From assembly GCA_036732565.1 (NCBI GenBank), contig DAINCF010000109.1, positions 1 to 16,241 on the forward strand: a stretch of 16,241 bases of DNA. The letters are read 5' to 3'. The position numbers were made by a program, and so were the translations under genes. The notes beneath the pieces are model-generated. The model saw only the letters and a list, made by a program, of their open reading frames with translations. It was not told where the DNA came from and searched no databases. This document shows positions 1 through 6,273 of this stretch, piece by piece. Numbering within the stretch: the first letter of the stretch is position 1; each line of letters opens with the position of its first letter. The DNA is from JAIVJN01 sp036732565. Its GTDB lineage: Bacteria; Acidobacteriota; Vicinamibacteria; Vicinamibacterales; UBA2999.

Positions 1-1095
1 GAATACCTGGGCCGTCGCGAAGCCGCGCGGTCCGTTCGGCAGCGCGTCCACCAGGCGCGGGGTGGCACGATTGATCCGGATCCAGTCCTCGACAGTGGGA
101 GGCTTCAGGCCAGCGGCGGCGGCGATCGCCGGGATGTGCAGCAGGAGATTCGTGGAGCCGCCGAACGCGGCATGCACGAGCATCGCGTTCTCGACGGCGG
201 GGGCGGTGAGGATCTTGCCGACCGACACGCCAAGCAGGTGGAGACGTTGCAAGGCGGCCGCCGAGCGGCTTGCGAGCTCGAGCCAGACCGGTTCGCCCGA
301 CGGCGCGAGCGCGCTGTGTGGCAGCGCCAGGCCCAGACCTTCCGCGACCACCTGCGACGTCGCCGCGGTGCCGAGAAACTGGCACCCGCCGCCTGACGAA
401 CCGCACGCCCGGCACCCCATCGTGGCCGCGTAGTCGAGACTGATCAGATCGTGCGTGAACCGGGCGCCGAGGCTCTGGACCTGGCCGGCGTCCTCCGCGT
501 CGCGTGCCGGCAGGGTCACGCCGCCAGGCACGACCACCGCGGGCAGGTCCTTCGTGCCGGCGAGCGCCAGCATGGTCGCCGGCAGGCCCTTGTCGCACGT
601 CGCGATCCCGAGCACGCCGGAGGCGGTCGGCAGCGACCGGATCAGCCGCCGCATCACGATGGCCGCGTCGTTCCGGTAGGCCAGGCTGTCGAACATGCCG
701 GTCGTGCCCTGCGTCCGCCCGTCGCACGGGTCGCTGCAGTACACGGCGAACGGGATTGCCCCCGCGGCACGCAGCGCCTCCGCGGCAGCGCGCACCAGCA
801 GTCCGATCTCCCAGTGCCCAGTGTGATAGCCGAGCGCGATGGGCTCGCCCTGCTCGGAACGCACGCCGCCCATCGTGCTGACGATCACGTACTGCGGTCC
901 GCCGAGCGCGTCGGTGCGCCAGCCCATCCCGGCGTTCTGGGTCAAGCCGAAGATGTTGCCGCTCGGCTCGTTGCGCAGCATCTCCGCCGTCAGCGGCAAA
1001 CGTCCATCGGGCCCATCGCCCTGGATGCGCGACGTGTCGATTGTTGCGGCCGAACCGAGCACCTGCTCCAGCGGTGGCGCAGCCCTGAGTGTCAT
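1..1095 (-). CDS. YjhG/YagF-family sugar-acid (D-xylonate-type) dehydratase, N-terminal 365 residues, cut by window edge
   Basis: Member of the IlvD/Edd Fe-S dehydratase superfamily, YjhG/YagF branch, which dehydrates D-xylonate-type aldonates to 2-keto-3-deoxy acids in the cytoplasm. The translated part follows E. coli YagF/YjhG closely as I recall it: SGNIFGLTQNAGMGW (about 45-59), LGYHTGHWEIG (88-98), SDPCDGRTQGTTGMFDSL (121-138), TCDKGLPATM (166-175), MGCRAC (226-231), GGGCQFLGTAATSQ (235-248) and AFGGSTNLLLHIPAIA (310-325). Likely cluster ligands are Cys124, Cys167 and Cys238. The family is about 650 residues, so roughly the last 290 lie outside the window. The ATG at 1095 is the first possible start: in-frame TGA and TAA stops lie just upstream, and an AAGG Shine-Dalgarno sits 5 bases before it. 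Divergent from the FAH-family gene at 1179, which could take the next step. D-xylonate is the best guess; L-arabinonate or another pentonate is possible. Confidence 0.9.
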   Translation of the reverse strand, partial: MTLRAAPPLEQVLGSAATIDTSRIQGDGPDGRLPLTAEMLRNEPSGNIFGLTQNAGMGWRTDALGGPQYVIVSTMGGVRSEQGEPIALGYHTGHWEIGLLVRAAAEALRAAGAIPFAVYCSDPCDGRTQGTTGMFDSLAYRNDAAIVMRRLIRSLPTASGVLGIATCDKGLPATMLALAGTKDLPAVVVPGGVTLPARDAEDAGQVQSLGARFTHDLISLDYAATMGCRACGSSGGGCQFLGTAATSQVVAEGLGLALPHSALAPSGEPVWLELASRSAAALQRLHLLGVSVGKILTAPAVENAMLVHAAFGGSTNLLLHIPAIAAAAGLKPPTVEDWIRINRATPRLVDALPNGPRGFATAQVF

Positions 1096-1178
1096 GCCGC
1101 CCTTACGTTATCATCGCGGTTGCCCGCCGCGCGGAGCGCGGCCAAGAGACGCTGAACCTCGCCAGGAATCGACCGCTC
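1096..1178. promoter_or_regulatory. Divergent intergenic region between the sugar-acid dehydratase and FAH genes
   Basis: Only 83 bases separate the two divergent starts, so any promoters must overlap here or lie inside the neighbouring genes. The one structure I see is a perfect 7-bp inverted repeat at 1126-1142 (GCCGCGC, loop GGA, GCGCGGC). No convincing -35/-10 pair is visible in either direction. Shared control of the two genes is an inference from layout. Confidence 0.3.
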
Positions 1179-2039
1179 ATGAACCTGTGCCGATTTACCG
1201 CCGCAACCAGCCCAGACGTCCGCATTGGTCTCATCACGGACGAGCACACCGTCCTCGACCTGACTGAAGGTGGCGTGCGTCGCCTGACGGACCTGATCGA
1301 GCGGGCGGACGTTGCAGAAGAACTGAGACGACTCAACCAGGCCGGGCTCCCGGAGCATCCACTGCACAGCGTCCGGTTGTTGACGCCCGTCGAATCCCAA
1401 GAAGTGTGGGCCGCCGGGGTGACCTATCTGCGCAGCAAGGAAGCCCGGATGGAGGAGTCGGAGTTCAGCGCCAGCGCCTATGACCGGGTTTACGACGCGG
1501 TGCGTCCGGAGATCTTCTTCAAGTCCCTTCCGGACAAGGTTGTCTCTCCCGGTGGAGCGGTCGGGATCCGAAAAGACGCACGCTGGAACGTTCCGGAACC
1601 GGAGCTCGCGCTGGTGATCAGTGCTTCGGGAAAGATCGTCGGCTTCACCATCGGCAACGACATGAGCTCCCGCGACATCGAAGGCGAGAACCTGCTCTAT
1701 CTCCCGCAGGCGAAAATCTATACGAATTCCTGCGCCGTGGGTCCATGGATCGTGGTGGGGAACACTGAAGACGAAGCGCGTCAGTGGAGCATTCAGCTCG
1801 AGATCGGCCGCGGCGGGGAAACGGTGTTTGCCGGCACGACTCGAGCCGGACAGCTCAAACGGTCGTTCGACGAGCTCGTCGACTACCTGTTCCGCTCGCA
1901 GACATTCCCGAACGGCGCGGTCCTGCTCACCGGAGCCGGTGTCGTCCCGCCGGACTCGTTCACGCTCGAAGCACGCGACTCGGTGCGGATCACGATCTCC
2001 GGAATTGGCACGTTGGAGAACCCGGTCGCGGTCGTCTGA
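1179..2039 (+). CDS. FAH-family protein, probable 2-keto-3-deoxy-pentonate dehydratase (XylX/KdaD-like)
   Basis: A 286-residue cytoplasmic enzyme of the fumarylacetoacetate hydrolase fold. The family's metal-binding motif is present as PEPELAL (Glu140 and Glu142) followed by GNDMSSRD (Asp161). Lys115 (FFKSLPDK), Lys179 (QAKIYTNSCAVGP) and the late LLTGAGVVP segment are also family-typical. The family includes hydrolases, isomerases and decarboxylases as well as 2-keto-3-deoxy-arabinonate/xylonate dehydratases (Sulfolobus KdaD, Caulobacter XylX). The dehydratase reading rests on context: a sugar-acid dehydratase is divergent on one side and a ketoglutarate-semialdehyde-type dehydrogenase lies on the other, the enzymes before and after this step in the Weimberg pathway. 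I chose the ATG at 1179 (MNLCRF). An in-frame ATG at 1089 would overlap the divergent gene and add an unconserved-looking 30-residue leader. The stop codon lies inside a duplicated 16-bp repeat. Confidence 0.85.
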   Translation: MNLCRFTAATSPDVRIGLITDEHTVLDLTEGGVRRLTDLIERADVAEELRRLNQAGLPEHPLHSVRLLTPVESQEVWAAGVTYLRSKEARMEESEFSASAYDRVYDAVRPEIFFKSLPDKVVSPGGAVGIRKDARWNVPEPELALVISASGKIVGFTIGNDMSSRDIEGENLLYLPQAKIYTNSCAVGPWIVVGNTEDEARQWSIQLEIGRGGETVFAGTTRAGQLKRSFDELVDYLFRSQTFPNGAVLLTGAGVVPPDSFTLEARDSVRITISGIGTLENPVAVV

Positions 2040-2071
2040 CTTGAAAACGTGGAGTTGACTTGAAAACGTGG
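2037..2071. repeat. Tandem 16-bp direct repeat overlapping the FAH stop codon
   Basis: TGACTTGAAAACGTGG occurs perfectly at 2037-2052 and again at 2056-2071, separated by AGT (19-base period). The TGA opening the first copy is the stop codon of the FAH gene, so the second copy duplicates the stop context. The second copy runs directly into the GC-rich hairpin at 2072-2091, suggesting repeat and hairpin belong to one short interspersed element. Confidence 0.85.
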
Positions 2072-2091
2072 GGTCCGGCTTCAGCCGGACC
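2072..2091. terminator. Hairpin between convergent FAH and ALDH genes; REP-like element and likely bidirectional terminator
   Basis: Arms GGTCCGGC and GCCGGACC pair perfectly around TTCA, an 8-bp GC-rich stem. No T-run follows on the plus strand; the minus strand continues into ACGTTTTC. It begins one base past the ALDH stop codon and lies 32 bases past the FAH stop, where a shared terminator is expected. Read on the minus strand it encodes LKVRLKPDPTF, a peptide signature I recall from dispersed repeats in Acidobacteriota genomes, so it may be a mobile-type short repeat that also terminates transcription. Confidence 0.7.
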
Positions 2092-2092
2092 T

Positions 2093-3652
2093 TCAGTCCT
2101 TCGTCATCTCTCCATCGACCATACGCCAAATCTGGCGTGGGTTCGCATCCTGCAGTTCAACCGGCAGCGACGATTGTGGAAAGTTCTGGTAGGCGACCGG
2201 TCGCGCGAATCGATGGATCGCCGCCGTCCCGACCGAAGTCGTCCTCGAATCAGTGGTCGCCGGATACGGCCCACCGTGCTGCATCGACGCGCACACTTCG
2301 ACTCCCGTTGGGAAGCCGTTGAAGATCAACCGGCCCGCTTTGGTCTCCAGAATCGACACGAGCGACGCGTACTCGGCCAGATCCGAAGGGGTGCCGTGAA
2401 TCGTCGCGGTCAACTGGCCTTCGAGATGACGCGCGACGGCTTCCATCTCTTCACGCGAACCGCACCGGACGACAACGGTTGAAGGCCCGAAGACCTCTTC
2501 GCCCAATTCACGATGCCGCATGAACAGCTGCGCGCTGGTGTCGAACATCGATGGGCGCGCTTCGGGTGCGTTCGCGCCGGCGCCGACCGAGGAGCGAGTG
2601 GTGCCCGTGCCTTCGATCGCGCTCAACCGCTGAACTCCCGCTTCGTAGGACCGGAAAATCGCCGGATAGAGCATGGTTCCGGGCTGAGCATCGCGGATCA
2701 GCGCCTCCATCCGCCGCACGAACGGCTCGAAGCGTGCATCGCCGATGCCGATGATCACGCCGGGATTCGTGCAGAACTGTCCCACGCCTAACGTGACGGC
2801 GTTCTTCAGGCCTTCGGCGATGCCTTCGGAGCGTTCGGCAAGCGCTCCCGGAAGCAGAAAGACGGGGTTGACGCTGCCCATCTCGGCATAGACGGGGATC
2901 GGATCGGGCCGACTCGCGGCGGCGTCGAAAAGCGCGCGCCCGGCGCGCAGGCTTCCGGTAAAGCCAACGGCCTTGGTGTGCGGGTGCTGAACGAGCGCCC
3001 TCGCGACGTCGTTTCGCGTGCTGTGGATCAGCGAGAAGACGCCAGGCGGCAGTCCGGCCGTCTTGATCGCCTCGATGATCGCCCGGGCGGCCAGTTCCGA
3101 GGTCGCCGGATGCGCGGGGTGGGCTTTCACGATGACGGGACAGCCGGCCGCCAGCGCCGACGCCGTGTCGCCTCCCGCGACGGAGAAAGCCAGCGGGAAG
3201 TTGCTCGCGCCGAAGACCGCGACCGGCCCGATCGGAATCAGCATGCGGCGAATGTCGGGTTTCGGCAGCGGCTTGCGATCGGGAAGCGCGCGATCGATGC
3301 GCGCGTCCACCCACGATCCCTCGCGAACCTGATTGGCGAACATCCGCAGCTGACCGGCGGTGCGTCCGCGCTCGGCTGCGAGACGTTCTGGAGGAAGCGC
3401 GGTCTCGGCATTCGCCGCGTCCAGGAGACCGTCGCTCTTCTCGATCTCCTCGGCGATGCGATCCAGGAATCCCGCACGCGCGGGCGCGGACAACCGGCGG
3501 TATTCGTGCGATGCGTGCTCCGCGGCTTCGAGCGCCTGGTCGACGTGCGCGCCCGACGCTTCTTCGAATTCAGCCAGCGCGCCGCCCGCGGTGAAGCGTC
3601 CGTCAGTCGAATCCACCGGCTCGCACGCGATCAAGTTTTTTCCCGTGAGCAT
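2093..3652 (-). CDS. Aldehyde dehydrogenase, probable NADP-dependent alpha-ketoglutarate semialdehyde dehydrogenase
   Basis: A 519-residue ALDH-superfamily enzyme with all catalytic elements: oxyanion-hole Asn151 (GASNFPLAFS), cofactor Lys176 in VIVKAHPAHP, the FTGS glycine-motif region at 231-234, general base Glu257 (YAEMGSVNP), nucleophile Cys294 (GQFCTNPGV) and Glu388 in EEVFGP. The KAHPAHP stretch, AEMGSVNPVF and the C-terminal GGPYPATTDSRTTSVG block are hallmarks, as I know them, of the branch that oxidises 2,5-dioxopentanoate to alpha-ketoglutarate with NADP+, the last step of non-phosphorylating pentose and glucarate catabolism. It starts 8 bases after the quinoprotein stop. Its AAGG ribosome site overlaps that TAA stop codon (TAAGG), so the two genes are almost certainly co-transcribed and probably translationally coupled. 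Convergent with the FAH gene. The specific substrate is an inference from motifs and neighbours. Confidence 0.88.
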   Translation of the reverse strand: MLTGKNLIACEPVDSTDGRFTAGGALAEFEEASGAHVDQALEAAEHASHEYRRLSAPARAGFLDRIAEEIEKSDGLLDAANAETALPPERLAAERGRTAGQLRMFANQVREGSWVDARIDRALPDRKPLPKPDIRRMLIPIGPVAVFGASNFPLAFSVAGGDTASALAAGCPVIVKAHPAHPATSELAARAIIEAIKTAGLPPGVFSLIHSTRNDVARALVQHPHTKAVGFTGSLRAGRALFDAAASRPDPIPVYAEMGSVNPVFLLPGALAERSEGIAEGLKNAVTLGVGQFCTNPGVIIGIGDARFEPFVRRMEALIRDAQPGTMLYPAIFRSYEAGVQRLSAIEGTGTTRSSVGAGANAPEARPSMFDTSAQLFMRHRELGEEVFGPSTVVVRCGSREEMEAVARHLEGQLTATIHGTPSDLAEYASLVSILETKAGRLIFNGFPTGVEVCASMQHGGPYPATTDSRTTSVGTAAIHRFARPVAYQNFPQSSLPVELQDANPRQIWRMVDGEMTKD

Positions 3653-3660
3653 CTCAGGCC

Positions 3661-5934
3661 TTATTGACGTTTAAGCGCGTAGGCGACCCAGCCCAGCGGC
3701 GCGGTCGCGGGAGGCGTCGTCGCGCCGGAACCCAGATTACTTGCGGAGCTTGCCGCGGGGACCAGGAGATACTGCCTGCCGTCGGTCTCGTACATCACGG
3801 GCGAACCGACGAAGTCCCCGCCGAATCGCGACACCCAGAGCTGACGACCGGTATCGCTGTCCCAGGCGCGGATCTGATGGTCGCGGCCGGCGCCAAACAC
3901 GAGGCCGGATTCCGTCAGGATGATGCCGTGGAGCAACCCGGGCACGCCCGTACCGGTGATCCCGCGCGCCGCGAGCGCCGGATCGTCGCCGAAGCCGATA
4001 CGCCACTTGATGCGCGGCGCGTTCAAATCGTACTTCACGATCGACGTGTAGGGCGGTTTGATCCGGTTTCCGACGTGGTTGTATTCGTTGATCACATACC
4101 GCTCGAACGGAGGAACGCCATCCGGATAGGACGGAACGACGCCGCGCCTGCCGCCACCCGCTGCATCGGTGCGCGTCGATACCGACCCCGATCCGACGAT
4201 CAGTTCTGGCGGTGCGCCGGACGCGGTCGGAACGGCGCCTCGGCTGTCTCCACCTGGCGCGGTCGTCAGAAAGGTGACGAGCGCGTCCAGGTCGGCGGTC
4301 GACAGATGCGGGAAGGCGGGCATCCGGCCCTTGCCGGCGCCCACGACCGCGCGGATCGCGGCCGCCTCGAAGCGCGGCGCGCCGGCCGCGATCTTGTTCG
4401 CCGGATCTGCTGCGGTGTAAACCAGCGGCACGCCGTTCGCCGTGCCCATTCGATCCGGGCCGTGGCACGTCTGGCACTGCTCCTGAAAGACAGCGCGCCC
4501 GGGCGGACCATCGCCGCGCCCGGCGCTCTCGCCGGGACGGAGTAGACGGAGGATGCCCGGATTGTCGTGCGTGACGACATAAACCGCCCCCGTGCGCGGT
4601 TCGGCCGCGGCGCCGCCGAAGAGCACGCCGCCGTTGCTCGTCGGCACATGCACCGTGTCCGCCAAGCTGATGGGCGTGAAGAGGCCCTGGTTCTTGGCAG
4701 CGAGCAGGCGCGTTCTGAACGCGGCGGCCTCATCGGCCGGCAGATAGGGACTGATGTCGTCGACGCCGAACGACTGCTTCGCGAACGGCGGCGGGTTCGT
4801 CGGGTGCGGTTGTGTCGGCCAGCTCTCTTCGCCCGCCATCTCGGACTTCGGCACCGGACGTTCCTCGATCGGCCAGATCGGTTCGCCGGTGACGCGGTCG
4901 AACACGTACAGCCAGGTGGTCTTGCTCGTCACCGCGACGACATCTCGATTGCGGCCGTTGTGACGGATGGTCGTCAACTGTGGCGCGGCGCTGGGGTCCA
5001 GGTCCCAGAGGTCGTGATGCACCAACTGGAAATGCCAGAGGCGCTTGCCCGTGCGCGCATCGAGCGCAACGATCGAGGTACCGAACAGGTTGGCGCCGAC
5101 CCGGTCGGCTCCATAAAAGTCGTAGGTGGGTGACCCGAGCGGGATGTAGGCGATGCCGTGCCTGGTGTCGACCGTCATCTCACCCCAGTTGTTGTTGCCA
5201 CCGATGTATTTCCACGCGTCCTTCGGCCAGGTCTCGTACCCGAACTCGCCAGGCCGCGGCACGGTGTGGAAGGTCCACACCAGCGTCCCGCTGAGGACGT
5301 CGTAGGCACGGATGTCGCCGGGGGGCGACAGGTAGCCCTCACCCGGCGCACTGCCGAGAATGATCAGGTTTTCGAAGACCTCTCCAGGCAGCGACGACTG
5401 CATGCTGCCGATCGTTGCCGGGTCACGGCCGTCGATGCCGACTCGCAGGTCGACGAAGCCGTCGGTGCCGAACGACATGATGGGTGTGCCGGTCTTCGCA
5501 TCCAGCTCCTGCAGCAAGCTGTCCATGGCGAAGATGAGACGCTGGTCGCGGCCGTCGGCGCTCTCCCAATAGTTCATGCCGCGGCTCGTCATCCCGTGCA
5601 TCTTCTCGCGGACCCACAGCTCCTTCCCCGTGTTCGCCTCGACCGCGACCAGCGATCCGTTCCGTCCGCGACCGTAAATCACTCCGCGGACGACGATGGG
5701 ACTGCTACCCGTGTCGCCGAAGGGATAGGTCCACGCGACCTCGAGCCGCTTCACGTTGGACTTCGTGATCTGCCGCGACGCGAAATAGCGCGAGTTGTCC
5801 GCACCGCCGCCGTAACCGGGCCACCACTTGTCGGCGGACGACTGCGCCATGGTGGTCACGATTGTGGCGGCGCCTACGGTGAGCGCGGCGACCGCGATGA
5901 TGTGCCGCCGCGCTCGAGATCTGCTCTGGGACAT
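3661..5934 (-). CDS. Periplasmic PQQ-dependent (glucose dehydrogenase-like) quinoprotein with inserted cytochrome c domain
   Basis: A 757-residue PQQ beta-propeller dehydrogenase. An Arg-rich start and hydrophobic stretch (about 11-30, ending TTMAQ) form a signal peptide or anchor. WPGYGGGADNSRYF (38-51) and repeated blade motifs such as LDARTGKRLWHF, FDRVTGEPIWPI and WDSDTGRQLWVS mark the propeller. HHDLWDLD (306-313) and Lys338 (TSKTTWLYVFDR) match the active-site region of membrane glucose dehydrogenases, but the multi-helix membrane anchor of E. coli Gcd is absent. A c-type heme domain is spliced into the propeller: CQTCH at 487-491 with probable axial Met538 (GRMPAF). Electrons likely pass from PQQ to heme c and onward outside the inner membrane. 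GGAG lies 7 bases before the ATG. First gene of an operon with the ALDH. Probable role: oxidation of an aldose or alcohol; substrate unknown. Confidence 0.9.
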   Translation of the reverse strand: MSQSRSRARRHIIAVAALTVGAATIVTTMAQSSADKWWPGYGGGADNSRYFASRQITKSNVKRLEVAWTYPFGDTGSSPIVVRGVIYGRGRNGSLVAVEANTGKELWVREKMHGMTSRGMNYWESADGRDQRLIFAMDSLLQELDAKTGTPIMSFGTDGFVDLRVGIDGRDPATIGSMQSSLPGEVFENLIILGSAPGEGYLSPPGDIRAYDVLSGTLVWTFHTVPRPGEFGYETWPKDAWKYIGGNNNWGEMTVDTRHGIAYIPLGSPTYDFYGADRVGANLFGTSIVALDARTGKRLWHFQLVHHDLWDLDPSAAPQLTTIRHNGRNRDVVAVTSKTTWLYVFDRVTGEPIWPIEERPVPKSEMAGEESWPTQPHPTNPPPFAKQSFGVDDISPYLPADEAAAFRTRLLAAKNQGLFTPISLADTVHVPTSNGGVLFGGAAAEPRTGAVYVVTHDNPGILRLLRPGESAGRGDGPPGRAVFQEQCQTCHGPDRMGTANGVPLVYTAADPANKIAAGAPRFEAAAIRAVVGAGKGRMPAFPHLSTADLDALVTFLTTAPGGDSRGAVPTASGAPPELIVGSGSVSTRTDAAGGGRRGVVPSYPDGVPPFERYVINEYNHVGNRIKPPYTSIVKYDLNAPRIKWRIGFGDDPALAARGITGTGVPGLLHGIILTESGLVFGAGRDHQIRAWDSDTGRQLWVSRFGGDFVGSPVMYETDGRQYLLVPAASSASNLGSGATTPPATAPLGWVAYALKRQ

Positions 5935-6136
5935 ACCCGAACTCCAATCGACAAGGGGGCCAACGCGCGCCTATCTAGACCTGCCGTCGACCTCCTGGCG
6001 CCGCGGGCGGGATCTTAGCGCGCTCCGCGAGATGGGTCTCCAATGTGTTTTCGACCTGAACAATAACGAGCCTCCATCCCACGCACGGTGCTCGGCCGCT
6101 CCTCCCGTTACTTTCCGGAATCTGTAACCGATATCA

Positions 6137-6162
6137 CGTCGGCATCCGCCGTCGGCATCCGC
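6137..6162. repeat. 13-bp tandem duplication upstream of the TonB receptor promoter
   Basis: CGTCGGCATCCGC is present twice head-to-tail (6137-6149, 6150-6162). It sits immediately upstream of the predicted -35 box, where activator sites usually lie. It may instead be simple slippage duplication. Confidence 0.7.
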
Positions 6163-6165
6163 CGC

Positions 6166-6194
6166 TTGACCCAGCCAATGCCACTGTGATAGAT
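6166..6194 (+). promoter_or_regulatory. Predicted sigma70-type promoter for the TonB receptor
   Basis: TTGACC at 6166-6171 is followed after 17 bases by ATAGAT (6189-6194), or after 18 bases by TAGATA. The -35 is near consensus and the -10 is moderate. It would start transcription near 6201-6203, giving a leader of about 70 bases before the ATG at 6274. Confidence 0.5.
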
Positions 6195-6206
6195 AGGCCC
6201 GGTCGC

Positions 6207-6218
6207 GGAACCGGTTCC
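6207..6218. promoter_or_regulatory. Perfect 12-bp palindrome, candidate LacI-family operator
   Basis: GGAACCGGTTCC is perfectly self-complementary with a central CpG, like many LacI/GalR-family operators (core AACCGGTT). It begins about five bases past the predicted transcription start, a position where a bound repressor would block the receptor promoter. No LacI-family gene is in the window, so the regulator is unidentified. Confidence 0.5.
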
Positions 6219-6261
6219 ATATGAACAACACCAGCTGACCATGTCCTGAGGCCCCTTTGAA

Positions 6262-6268
6262 AAGGAGG
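6262..6268 (+). promoter_or_regulatory. Strong ribosome-binding site of the TonB receptor
   Basis: AAGGAGG lies 5 bases before the ATG at 6274, essentially the full anti-Shine-Dalgarno match and the strongest in the window. It fixes the receptor start. The CCTTT just upstream (6254-6258) could pair weakly with AAAGG within it. Confidence 0.85.
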
Positions 6269-6273
6269 ATGCC

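Larger units (their letters stand above)
5935..6273. promoter_or_regulatory. Divergent control region between the quinoprotein operon and the TonB receptor
   Basis: A 339-base gap with no convincing gene. The half nearest the quinoprotein holds that gene's GGAG ribosome site (5942-5945) but no clear promoter. The receptor-proximal half holds a 13-bp tandem repeat, a sigma70-like promoter, a perfect palindrome and a strong ribosome site, each listed separately. The layout suggests the sugar-oxidation operon and the receptor could share a regulator. Confidence 0.55.

Noticed and set aside
1089..1178. Upstream ATG for the FAH gene adding 30 residues
   Set aside because: It would overlap the divergent dehydratase start and the added residues do not resemble the family; ATG at 1179 gives the normal N-terminus.
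1583..1600. Overlapping palindromes (GGAACGTTCC and TTCCGGAA) inside the FAH gene
   Set aside because: They lie in codons for the conserved WNVPEPE segment, so they are explained by protein coding; resemblance to the operator palindrome is partial.
2978..3667. Plus-strand open frame opposite the ALDH
   Set aside because: Arg-rich, no domain, antisense to an ALDH with all catalytic residues.
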